Assembly (NCBI GenBank): GCA_900472605.1
Contig: UCJD01000068.1
Location: forward strand, 1 to 49,813
Source: Hyphomicrobiales bacterium
GTDB lineage: Bacteria; Pseudomonadota; Alphaproteobacteria; Rhizobiales; Rhizobiaceae
Direction: 5' to 3'
Length of the DNA stretch: 49,813 bases
Below, in pieces: positions 8,386-17,067 of the stretch. Numbering within the stretch: the first letter of the stretch is position 1; each line of letters begins with the position of its first letter. A program made the position numbers and the translations under genes. The notes below the pieces were generated by a model. It was not told the DNA's origin. It worked only from the letters and a program-made list of their open reading frames with translations, and did no database searches.

Positions 8386-9683
8386 GAAGCGGCTTTCCCC
8401 GGTGGGGCAGACCTTTCGCCCTGGGCGGGCGGCCGCGTGGGGCGACCAACGCGGCCTTGTTGATCGTGAGCTTTGCCGTCGGGCAGGGTTCGATCTTCCT
8501 TGCGCAGACATGGCTGATCCATCGCGGCGCGCTCGATCTCATGGCGGCGTTCGCGACGCATTTTTCCTTTGCGATCTTGGCATTGATGATCGCCGATTTC
8601 GGCGCGACGGTCGTTGTTGCGAGGCGGATTTCGCTGGCCGATGATCGCGAGATCATGGACGTGGCGCGGCGCTGCTACTGGCAGGCCTCGGTTGTTCGCC
8701 TTGGCGTCGCGTCCGTATTGTCGCTTGCGGCACTCGCCTACGCCTGCCTTGGCGGAGACGCATTTTCGCGAGCCTATATTCCCGCTGCCGTTCCGGCGCT
8801 TCTGATCTCGGCGTTCACCGCGGCGGGCGTCTTCGATGGGCTGGGGCTCAGCGGCATCAGCGGATTGACCGGTATGCTTGCTTACATCGCGTCCGCCATC
8901 GCGCTCGTCGCAGCCGGGGCACAATCAGCCGATGCTGGTGTGGTCCTCGGGTCGGCGTTGTCGCTGGGCTATGCCGTCGCGGTCGTTGCGCAACTGGTCG
9001 TGCTTTGGCGACTAGGCTGTCCGATGCGTGTGGTGCCGGTTACCGTTGCAGATTGCAGCGTGTTTGCCCGGGAGGGCCTTAGCGTGCTCCTTGCGATTCT
9101 GCCGGGCCAGCTGTCGTTCCGGTTTCAGATCGTGGTTTGCGCGGCGGTTCTGGGGCAGGCGGGCGTCGGACTGTTCGTCTATGGCAGGCAGATCGCGGCC
9201 GCTGTCTCGCAGGTTCTGGAGTTCGTACGGCGCGCGCATTTTCCCGATATGGTCCGCGCGCTTCAACCAGGCAACGCCACGCTGGGGGCGGGCTTTGAGG
9301 CGCAGCGGCTGGCGACGCTGCTCGCTGTCGTGTTGACGCTTGTCTTGATGCTGGCGGGTGGCTGCTGCTTCTTGCTGTTGAGTGGTGCTTTCGCGCAGTC
9401 GGGTCTGGTGGTGGCGCTGTTCTCTGTCGGAGTGCTGACCGGCGCACTGTCGCAGACGCTGGCGCAGGCAGCGCAGGGGCTTGGTCGCTTTCGCGTCGTC
9501 GCCGTCGCGGCTGTGCTCGCCATGCTCGTCGGCTTTGCGGCGAGCGCCGGTCTTGGGGCGCTGCATGGGCTTTTAGGGCTGGCGGTGGCGGAAGTGGTGA
9601 CGCATGCGGTCGTGGCGCTGGTGATCCTGCCGTTGGTGTTCGGCCGGTCGGACGGGCGGAAGACACTGCGGGTCAGCGCATGA
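8382..9683 (+). CDS. Polysaccharide flippase-like membrane protein (Wzx/MATE-MOP superfamily)
   Basis: A hydrophobic protein of about 433 residues with roughly 12 predicted membrane spans and few charged residues outside loops, consistent with a lipid-linked oligosaccharide flippase. No diagnostic motif is visible, so assignment rests on topology and position between an epimerase and a polymerase. A GTG at 8382 overlaps the epimerase stop (GTGA) and has GGAG six bases upstream. An in-frame ATG at 8349 would overlap further and is less likely. The gene's own stop overlaps the polymerase ATG, so the genes are translationally coupled. Confidence 0.72.
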   Translation: MRSGFPRWGRPFALGGRPRGATNAALLIVSFAVGQGSIFLAQTWLIHRGALDLMAAFATHFSFAILALMIADFGATVVVARRISLADDREIMDVARRCYWQASVVRLGVASVLSLAALAYACLGGDAFSRAYIPAAVPALLISAFTAAGVFDGLGLSGISGLTGMLAYIASAIALVAAGAQSADAGVVLGSALSLGYAVAVVAQLVVLWRLGCPMRVVPVTVADCSVFAREGLSVLLAILPGQLSFRFQIVVCAAVLGQAGVGLFVYGRQIAAAVSQVLEFVRRAHFPDMVRALQPGNATLGAGFEAQRLATLLAVVLTLVLMLAGGCCFLLLSGAFAQSGLVVALFSVGVLTGALSQTLAQAAQGLGRFRVVAVAAVLAMLVGFAASAGLGALHGLLGLAVAEVVTHAVVALVILPLVFGRSDGRKTLRVSA

Positions 9684-11008
9684 TCAGGCTCTGGACCGTT
9701 ATCGCGCTCTATCTCGCCAATCTACCATTCGCCGATAGCGTGTTCGTCGTGCTTCTGACGCTGCCGATGTTGCTCATGGTGCTGATAGGGCTGTTTGGGA
9801 TACGGTCGCGCCGGTTCCAGGTCGGCGATGTGTTCTGGTTCTGCCTCTTCGTCTATTTCGTGATCTCGCCGCTGCAGCGCATTCATGGCGATCAGATCGG
9901 CGGTGCGACCGCGATCACGGCCTATGCCTATGAAACGCACGAGTTCATTGCAGCCATGCTGATCGTGGTGCTCTTCTGCCTGCCGTTTCTGCTCGTCCCG
10001 ATGGAGCGAGACGAACCAGCCTGTCAAGCGGCTACTTCGACAGTGCCCATGCCGGTTCTTCTGGGTTTGAACGGGCTCGCTTTCGCATCTTTTGTCGTGT
10101 CCGAAGGCGGAATGGAGCGATTGTTATCGTCGCGGCTGGAGCAGGACCCGGCACAGGCCTTCATCGGCAGCCTGTTCTTTCTCGGAGTGCAGTCGGTAAC
10201 CGCATGCCTTGTCGCTGTGCGGTTTCATGCGTCCAGATCGCGGCTGATTTCTCTCGTGCCGCTGCTTCTTGTCATCGCCCTGCTGGCGGTCGCGCGAAAT
10301 CCCTTCAACGCGCCGCGCTTCATGCTGCTGGCCGTCTGGGGGCCGGTCATCCTGGCGCTTTGCGGCGGGCGGGTTCCGGCTGCGTGGTTTTATGCCGTCG
10401 GCCTCCTGGCGTTGACGATCCTGTTTCCTGTCCTGAACATCACCACGCGACTTGGATTTGATGGAATGGACGATCTGTCCGAAATATCCGTCGTCGGCAA
10501 CTTCTTCGATATTCCCTCGGTCGATGTCTTCGACATGGCGGTTCATGCGGTGCGCTTCATGTCGGCGCATGACCTGATGTGGGGCGAGAAGCTCGGCGCG
10601 ATCGTGTTGTTCTTCGTGCCGCGCGCGACCTGGCCTGGAAAGCCTGTCGTGGGCGGGCTCGATGTCGGCAACGCGCTGTTTGCGGCGGGCATGTACGGGA
10701 CGCCGAACCTGTCCTTTTTCGTCGGCTGCGATTTCTACATGGATTTCGGCTTTGCCGGCGTCGCACTGGGCGGGATCGCTGCCGCCATGGTGCTGCGGTC
10801 GGTGCTGATGGCGGAGTGGGGCGTATTCGCTAGCGTCAGCGTGTCGCGTATCCTTATTGCGTCGTCGCTACCGATCCTTCTGCGCGGCCCCGTCGGCGCC
10901 GTGCTGCCGTTGTTCGTCTGCCAGATCGCGTTCGTGCTGGCCTTGTCGCGGCCTGTCCGGGGGCAAGCCTGTCCGGCGCTGCCCTATCGGGGGCGGTTGC
11001 GGCAATGA
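9680..11008 (+). CDS. O-antigen/exopolysaccharide polymerase-like membrane protein (Wzy-like)
   Basis: A 442-residue protein with about 10-12 hydrophobic spans. A large hydrophilic loop in the second half (about residues 255-345) contains HAVRFMSAHDLMWGEKLG and FFVPRATWPGKPV, the sort of periplasmic loop found in Wzy polymerases. Wzy proteins share little sequence, so the call relies on topology and on lying between a flippase and an acyltransferase next to a Wzc-type regulator. ATGA overlaps tie it to both neighbours. Confidence 0.72.
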   Translation: MIRLWTVIALYLANLPFADSVFVVLLTLPMLLMVLIGLFGIRSRRFQVGDVFWFCLFVYFVISPLQRIHGDQIGGATAITAYAYETHEFIAAMLIVVLFCLPFLLVPMERDEPACQAATSTVPMPVLLGLNGLAFASFVVSEGGMERLLSSRLEQDPAQAFIGSLFFLGVQSVTACLVAVRFHASRSRLISLVPLLLVIALLAVARNPFNAPRFMLLAVWGPVILALCGGRVPAAWFYAVGLLALTILFPVLNITTRLGFDGMDDLSEISVVGNFFDIPSVDVFDMAVHAVRFMSAHDLMWGEKLGAIVLFFVPRATWPGKPVVGGLDVGNALFAAGMYGTPNLSFFVGCDFYMDFGFAGVALGGIAAAMVLRSVLMAEWGVFASVSVSRILIASSLPILLRGPVGAVLPLFVCQIAFVLALSRPVRGQACPALPYRGRLRQ

Positions 11009-11592
11009 GGGAAGGCGCGTCTGAGAATTTCGGCATACTCGACGCCGCGCAATCCGGCTCGCGTGAGGGCGGACCGAGCTTTCGCGTCAGGCACCGCGTG
11101 CTGCGTGTCGCATGGGGGATTACATGGGCGCTGCTCGCGGCCTGGACGCCGGCGCCGCTCTATCGCTGGCGGGCGTTCTTGCTGCGGCTGTTCGGTGCGC
11201 GGTTGGCTCGCAATGCGCGGGTGCATGGATCGGCGCGGATCTGGTATCCGCCGCATCTGATCATGGAGGAGAACACGCTGATCGGTCGCGGGGCGATCAT
11301 TTACAGCATTGCCGCGATCCGCATCGGGCGCGGCGTGGTGATCTCGCAGGGCGCGCATCTGTGCACCGGCTCGCATGATATCGATGACGCGTCCTTCCAG
11401 CTGACAGCCCAGCCCATTGCCGTCGGCGCTAATGCTTGGGTTGCCGCCGAGGCCTTTGTCGGCCCCGGCGTGTCGATCGGGGAGGGGGCGGTTCTCGGCG
11501 CGCGCGGCGTTGCCTTCAGCGATCTGACGGCATGGACCGTTTATGCCGGCAATCCGGCGCGGCCGATCCGCGCCCGGGTCACCAGCCCATAG
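11005..11592 (+). CDS. Left-handed beta-helix acyltransferase (WcaF/NodL-like, probable polysaccharide O-acetyltransferase)
   Basis: A 195-residue protein. After an N-terminal helical region (about residues 30-65, WGITWALLAAWTPAPLYRWR) it shows imperfect hexapeptide repeats: ARVHGSARIWYPPHLIMEEN, IGRGAIIYSIAAIRIGRGVVISQGAHLCTGSH, then VSIGEGAVLGARGVAFSDL. His residues in LCTGSHDI match the family's acetyl-CoA active-site region. Similar enzymes acetylate colanic acid or other exopolysaccharides. Last gene of the coupled cluster; its 3' end overlaps by 14 bases the end of the convergent SGNH hydrolase gene. Confidence 0.84.
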   Translation: MREGASENFGILDAAQSGSREGGPSFRVRHRVLRVAWGITWALLAAWTPAPLYRWRAFLLRLFGARLARNARVHGSARIWYPPHLIMEENTLIGRGAIIYSIAAIRIGRGVVISQGAHLCTGSHDIDDASFQLTAQPIAVGANAWVAAEAFVGPGVSIGEGAVLGARGVAFSDLTAWTVYAGNPARPIRARVTSP

Positions 11593-13423
11593 CGGTGGTC
11601 GCCGACACCCAGGCCGCGGCCGCGATGGCATAGCCCTGGTCGTTCAGATGCAGCGCGTCGGAGCGAAGCGATGTCGGAATGATGCCGGCGGCGACGTCCT
11701 GTTGGTCTTCTGTCGTTTGGTTCGCAGCGGCGGTAAGTGCGGCGTAAATGTCAACGAAACGTGCCGGATAGAGATCGGCCAGCGCGCCGTTCAAGGCGGC
11801 GATCGTCTGGCGGGTTTCAGGAGAATCTCCGGCGGAAGGCAGGATCGAGCCGATCAGATAGCGACCGCCCGGGACATGGGCTGCCATCGCCGCGATGTCG
11901 GTCAGAACGGTTTCGGGTGTCTCGGCATTGTTCCGTCCCGCCCACAGCCATTGGACCCGGCCGGTGGCCGCATCGCTGGGGAAAAAGGGCGTGGCGTATT
12001 CGACAGGCACGGCATCGCCCGCATGGCTGCGTGTGAACAGGTGACGCGTGCCGCCGTCGGTCGTCAGCGTACCGTTCACGCCGGCCAGTGTACCGTGCAG
12101 GCCGATGGCGCCATTGGCGCCGTGCAGCGCCTCGACCGATCGAGATAGGACCTCCACCTGTGGCGTTTCTTCGCCCCATTCGATGACAATGTTGTCTAGC
12201 GACCAGCGGAGCAGGCTACCGCTGCTGAGGACGGCGATTGCCGCGCAGGTAGGGTTGGCGCTGGCGAGATTGCCGGCGGACAGGACCAGCTCATAATGGC
12301 CGCTCGCCGAGATCGCCCATGTAGGCTCGCCGCTTGCCGTCGTCGTTGCCCAGCTGCCGCCCGGCGCGCCGAGGCCGCCGACATGGATCTGACCGCTGCC
12401 GTCGATGATTTCGATGTCGAAGGCTATGTGGATGATCATGCCGCCGGGGATTTCGGCGATGGCCAGTTCGCATCCGCGCAGCGCGCCGGCGTCGTCGTTT
12501 TCGACGACCAGCCTGCCGTCGAGCGCCAGAACCGGTGTCGCATAGCCGTCCTGGATGCGCGGCAGCCAGCCCTCACTATCCTGATCGAAACGATAGCGAC
12601 GCGTGAATTCCGGGTGATAGGCCGGGATTTCGCCGTCGCCGGGTGTCAGCTGCAGCGCTGTCGCGGTCGCGCCTTTTTCGAACTGGCCCGGGAATATGCG
12701 CAGCGTGATGTCGACCGCGCTGGCCGCGACGATATCCAGCAGATGCGTGGAGCGGATGAAGCCGTGCGTGTTCGCAGCCGTTGCGGACACGCTGCTCAGC
12801 GTGCCATCAAGGGCGAACGCGGGCGCGGCGATTTCGACGAGGTAGCCGCCGAGTTCGTCGGCCTCGATGAGCAGAAGCCGCATGCCCGCTATGCCGGAAG
12901 TGGAGCCTGAAATCATCTGGATCGCGCTTGAGATCGTCCATTGGCTGCCCGGTTCCGCCGCATAGTTGGTGGCGATGGCGCCGTAGATCTGCCGGCCGAT
13001 GTCGGTGAAGCCAGCCGTTGCCGTCCCATGGATCCTGATGTCGCCATAAGGCAGGCCGTTTTCGTCGGTGCCCTTGTTGACGCACTCGTGTGTGAGGCCG
13101 TTGACGATGCCGGTCTCGAACCGGTCCATCCAGTCGCGCGTATGCGGATAGAGGTTCCTGATATCGCCGCCGGCCACGGCAAGCAGCAGTGGTACGCCGC
13201 CCTGGCGAGCGCCGATTTCGGTCGATGTCTGGCCGCCGATGCCGCGATTGATGATCGTCCTCGGCGGATCGAAGAGGCCGGCGGCAATGAACGGAAAACT
13301 ATGGTCGCGTGACGATGCGCCGGCGCCCTCGGTCAGGCTGTCGCCGAATGCGATGACGGCGCGAGGGCCGGAGCGTTGCCGGGCGGGGGATTGGGCAGTC
13401 GAAAGGCCGATACCGAGAAGCAT
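11579..13423 (-). CDS. Large SGNH/GDSL hydrolase with a long insertion between catalytic blocks
   Basis: A 614-residue protein. Block I is AFGDSLTEG with nucleophile Ser29 and block II is RGIGGQTS (residues 60-66). Block III appears only near residue 496 as WAGRNN (Asn498/499), and block V DALHLND gives Asp589 and His592. In ordinary SGNH esterases blocks II and III are roughly 50-70 residues apart; here about 430 residues intervene, with beta-rich sequence at about 130-440 that may be one or two carbohydrate-binding-like sandwiches. The N-terminus is short and hydrophobic with no clear cleavage site, so export is uncertain. CAGGAG six bases before the ATG supports the start. Convergent with the acyltransferase gene. 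Possible role: removal of acyl groups from the polysaccharide. Function is inferred. Confidence 0.8.
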   Translation of the reverse strand: MLLGIGLSTAQSPARQRSGPRAVIAFGDSLTEGAGASSRDHSFPFIAAGLFDPPRTIINRGIGGQTSTEIGARQGGVPLLLAVAGGDIRNLYPHTRDWMDRFETGIVNGLTHECVNKGTDENGLPYGDIRIHGTATAGFTDIGRQIYGAIATNYAAEPGSQWTISSAIQMISGSTSGIAGMRLLLIEADELGGYLVEIAAPAFALDGTLSSVSATAANTHGFIRSTHLLDIVAASAVDITLRIFPGQFEKGATATALQLTPGDGEIPAYHPEFTRRYRFDQDSEGWLPRIQDGYATPVLALDGRLVVENDDAGALRGCELAIAEIPGGMIIHIAFDIEIIDGSGQIHVGGLGAPGGSWATTTASGEPTWAISASGHYELVLSAGNLASANPTCAAIAVLSSGSLLRWSLDNIVIEWGEETPQVEVLSRSVEALHGANGAIGLHGTLAGVNGTLTTDGGTRHLFTRSHAGDAVPVEYATPFFPSDAATGRVQWLWAGRNNAETPETVLTDIAAMAAHVPGGRYLIGSILPSAGDSPETRQTIAALNGALADLYPARFVDIYAALTAAANQTTEDQQDVAAGIIPTSLRSDALHLNDQGYAIAAAAWVSATTAMGW

Positions 13424-13755
13424 TGCTGGTCTCCTGTAAGAACTGGGAAAAATATCCTAATTCAGTGTCGGGAGACGGGGATGACCTGTCAGCGCAAGTT
13501 CTTTTCCGTTCAAGCCTCGCAAAGACCGGTAAGCTTCATGGTCTCTTAAGTAATTATCTTGAGATTACAGTTTCCTTGTTCCATGATGATTCCGACCGGA
13601 AGGTTTTCTGTGTCCGACGTCATGTCGATCGATGCAGATCGCTTCCGCGGAGAACATGTTTCCTGGTCATCGATCGCGTATTGCGGCCGCTAGACTTGAT
13701 TTCATCACATTACGCCGCCTGTGTGCGCTGCCTTGGGCCTGATTGGGAAGATTGC
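13424..13755. other. Intergenic region between SGNH hydrolase and GNAT gene
   Basis: This 332-base gap carries the divergent promoter regions. An open frame crosses it in phase with the GNAT gene, but its translation has no family resemblance. I see no RNA gene, repeat or convincing promoter match. Confidence 0.5.
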
Positions 13756-14601
13756 ATGAATTCGGAGTTTGCCGTTCGCCCCATGCGGCCCGGTGAGTTG
13801 GAGCTAGTGCTCGAATGGGCGCGCCAAGAGGGGTGGAATCCAGGTCTCGACGATTCGCTTCCATTTCATGACGCGGATCCATCGGGATTTTTCGTCGGCG
13901 CGGTCGGCGAAGTCCCTGTTGGCTCGATTTCCGTCGTCAAGTACGGCGATGACCTCGCCTTTCTCGGGCTCTACATGGTTCATCCGGAATTTCGCGGCAA
14001 GGGTTACGGCAGGGCGATCTGGGATGCCGGCATCGCGTCGGCGAATGGCCGCAGCATCGGGCTCGACGGCGTCGTCGCCCAGCAGGAGAATTATCGCAAG
14101 GCCGGCTTCGAGGAGGCCTACAAGACGGTTCGCTATGGCGGCGTGATCGGCTCGCTGCCTCCCTCGACGCTGACCGCCACGCCCGTGACCGACAAGCTGG
14201 ACGGGCTGGTGCGCTATGACGCCAGCGTGTTTGCAGCTGAGCGTTCGGCCTTCGTCACCTCGTGGTGCACCAACCGCAAGCACAGGCGTACGGCCGTCGT
14301 GCGCAAGAGCGGCAAGATCCGCGGCTACGGCACGATCCGCCGCTGTTATGATGGATACAAGATCGGGCCGCTGTTTGCCGCCGATAGTGATAGCGCCGCA
14401 GCGCTGCTCTCGACGCTCGGGCAGGAAGCGAAGGGCGCGCGGGTGTTTATCGATATCCCCTCTCACAATCGCGATGCCGTGGCGCTTGCCGTCGGCATGG
14501 GGCTTGAGCCGGTGTTCGAGACATCTCGCATGTATCGTGGCGCCATTCCCACCGTTCCGCTGAAGAATGTCTTCGGCGTCACAACGCTGGAGTTGGGCTA
14601 G
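13756..14601 (+). CDS. GNAT-family N-acetyltransferase with two acetyltransferase-like halves
   Basis: A 281-residue cytoplasmic protein. The first half is a standard GNAT domain starting FAVRPMRPGELELVLEWARQ, with acetyl-CoA loop HPEFRGKGYG near residue 80. The second half (about 150-270), with GYGTIRRCYDGYKIGPLF, resembles the C-terminal acetyltransferase-like domain of YitH/HolE-type proteins. Substrate unknown. The ATG at 13756 has GGGAAG about six bases upstream and starts exactly where GNAT similarity begins. Its stop abuts the stop of the convergent EamA transporter gene with no intervening base. Confidence 0.85.
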   Translation: MNSEFAVRPMRPGELELVLEWARQEGWNPGLDDSLPFHDADPSGFFVGAVGEVPVGSISVVKYGDDLAFLGLYMVHPEFRGKGYGRAIWDAGIASANGRSIGLDGVVAQQENYRKAGFEEAYKTVRYGGVIGSLPPSTLTATPVTDKLDGLVRYDASVFAAERSAFVTSWCTNRKHRRTAVVRKSGKIRGYGTIRRCYDGYKIGPLFAADSDSAAALLSTLGQEAKGARVFIDIPSHNRDAVALAVGMGLEPVFETSRMYRGAIPTVPLKNVFGVTTLELG

Positions 14602-15513
14602 CTAGCTCGCGTCCGAAGTGGCAGGTGCCGCGCGATTGGGGCGGCCTTTTTCGGCGATTGCGATGCCGCCGAGCGTCAGCACCAATGCCACGATGTGGAA
14701 CGGCTGCAGCTTTTCACCGAGCAGGGCCACCGAAAACAGCGTACCGAAGACGGGCACGAGGTTGATGAAAAGTGCTGCGCGGTTGGCGCCGATCCATTCC
14801 ACGCCCTTGATGTAGAAGACCTGCGCCATCAGCGAGGCGAAGATCGCCGTGTAGATGGTGATGAGCCATCCGGTCCCGTCTGGAAGCTCAGCTGCACCCT
14901 TCGATACCTCCCATGCGAGAAGCGGCAGCGCGCTCAGCATGGCGCCGAGCGCCGGCACGGCCATCAGCGTGCGCCAGTCGAGCGGCGGCTTCCATCGCAG
15001 GAAGATGGTGTAGACCGAGTAGGCGGCGACCGCGACCAGCATCAGACCATCGCCGGTGTTGAGGCCGAGTTCCAAAAGCGTGGTCAGGCTGCCATGGGCG
15101 GCGGTCACTGCTACGCCCAGCAGTGTCATCGCAAAGCCCAGGATCTGGGCGAGCGACACGCCGGTGCGGAAAAAGACGAAGTTGAGCAGGAATATCAGCA
15201 TGGGGATGCCTGCCTGCTCGATTGCGACATTGATGGCGGTCGTATATTTTACCGCGGAATACAGCATGGCGTTGAACAACGTGTAGCCGACGATGCCGTA
15301 GAAGAAGAGCAGAGGGAGGTTTTTGCGCACAACCGGCCAGTCGCGCTTGAGCTGCGGCACGGATATGGCGGCAATGATCGTCGTGGCGACGAACCAGCGC
15401 AGCGACGTCAACATCATCGGGCTGACGTGACCGAGCGCCAATTTTCCGGCAACGGTATTGCCGCCCCAGCACATCGCGGCAACGACAAGGCATATGTAGG
15501 CGGCAAACTGCAC
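14602..15513 (-). CDS. EamA-family (DMT superfamily) transporter
   Basis: A 303-residue inner-membrane protein with ten predicted helices in two EamA repeats (about 5-135 and 150-285). The first repeat has CWGGNTVAGKLALGHVSPMMLTSLRW and the second ends GVEWIGANRAALFINLVPVFG, both typical of drug/metabolite exporters. Substrate unknown; homologues export amino acids or small metabolites. The start is a GTG at 15513 with GGAGAG nine bases upstream. Divergent from purA across 199 bases. Confidence 0.9.
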   Translation of the reverse strand: MQFAAYICLVVAAMCWGGNTVAGKLALGHVSPMMLTSLRWFVATTIIAAISVPQLKRDWPVVRKNLPLLFFYGIVGYTLFNAMLYSAVKYTTAINVAIEQAGIPMLIFLLNFVFFRTGVSLAQILGFAMTLLGVAVTAAHGSLTTLLELGLNTGDGLMLVAVAAYSVYTIFLRWKPPLDWRTLMAVPALGAMLSALPLLAWEVSKGAAELPDGTGWLITIYTAIFASLMAQVFYIKGVEWIGANRAALFINLVPVFGTLFSVALLGEKLQPFHIVALVLTLGGIAIAEKGRPNRAAPATSDAS

Positions 15514-15712
15514 AGCCGATTCTCTCCCGGTCGGCTGCGCGGGCGCAGAACTTCCTCCGACGATGGCGGCAAATAGCCTGCCAGGAGCTGATTTGTCACG
15601 TAAAAAGCCAAATCAGACGGCAATACAGGGTCGCTTTCCCAAAAACAAAGCCTTATAGATGCGCGGGTTTGAGCAGGGAGCGGTTGAATCCGCCTTTAAC
15701 AGGAAGACGTGA

Positions 15713-17008
<1,296 letters not shown>

Positions 17009-17025
17009 GGTTTATATGATTATTT

Positions 17026-17050
17026 GTGTGGTTCGCGCGGCGAACCACAC
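17026..17050. repeat. Perfect 11-bp inverted repeat between purA and the next gene
   Basis: GTGTGGTTCGC and GCGAACCACAC are separated by three bases, an exceptionally stable hairpin 17 bases after the purA stop and 17 bases before the next ATG. No T-run follows in either direction, so it is either an imperfect terminator of purA or a 5'-leader structure near the ribosome-binding region of the next gene. Confidence 0.75.
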
Positions 17051-17067
17051 TCTTAGAGAAAGTACGT

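Noticed and set aside
13423..13755. N-terminal extension of the GNAT protein by 111 codons
   Set aside because: The extra sequence has no homology and odd composition, whereas the GNAT fold and a ribosome site start at 13756.
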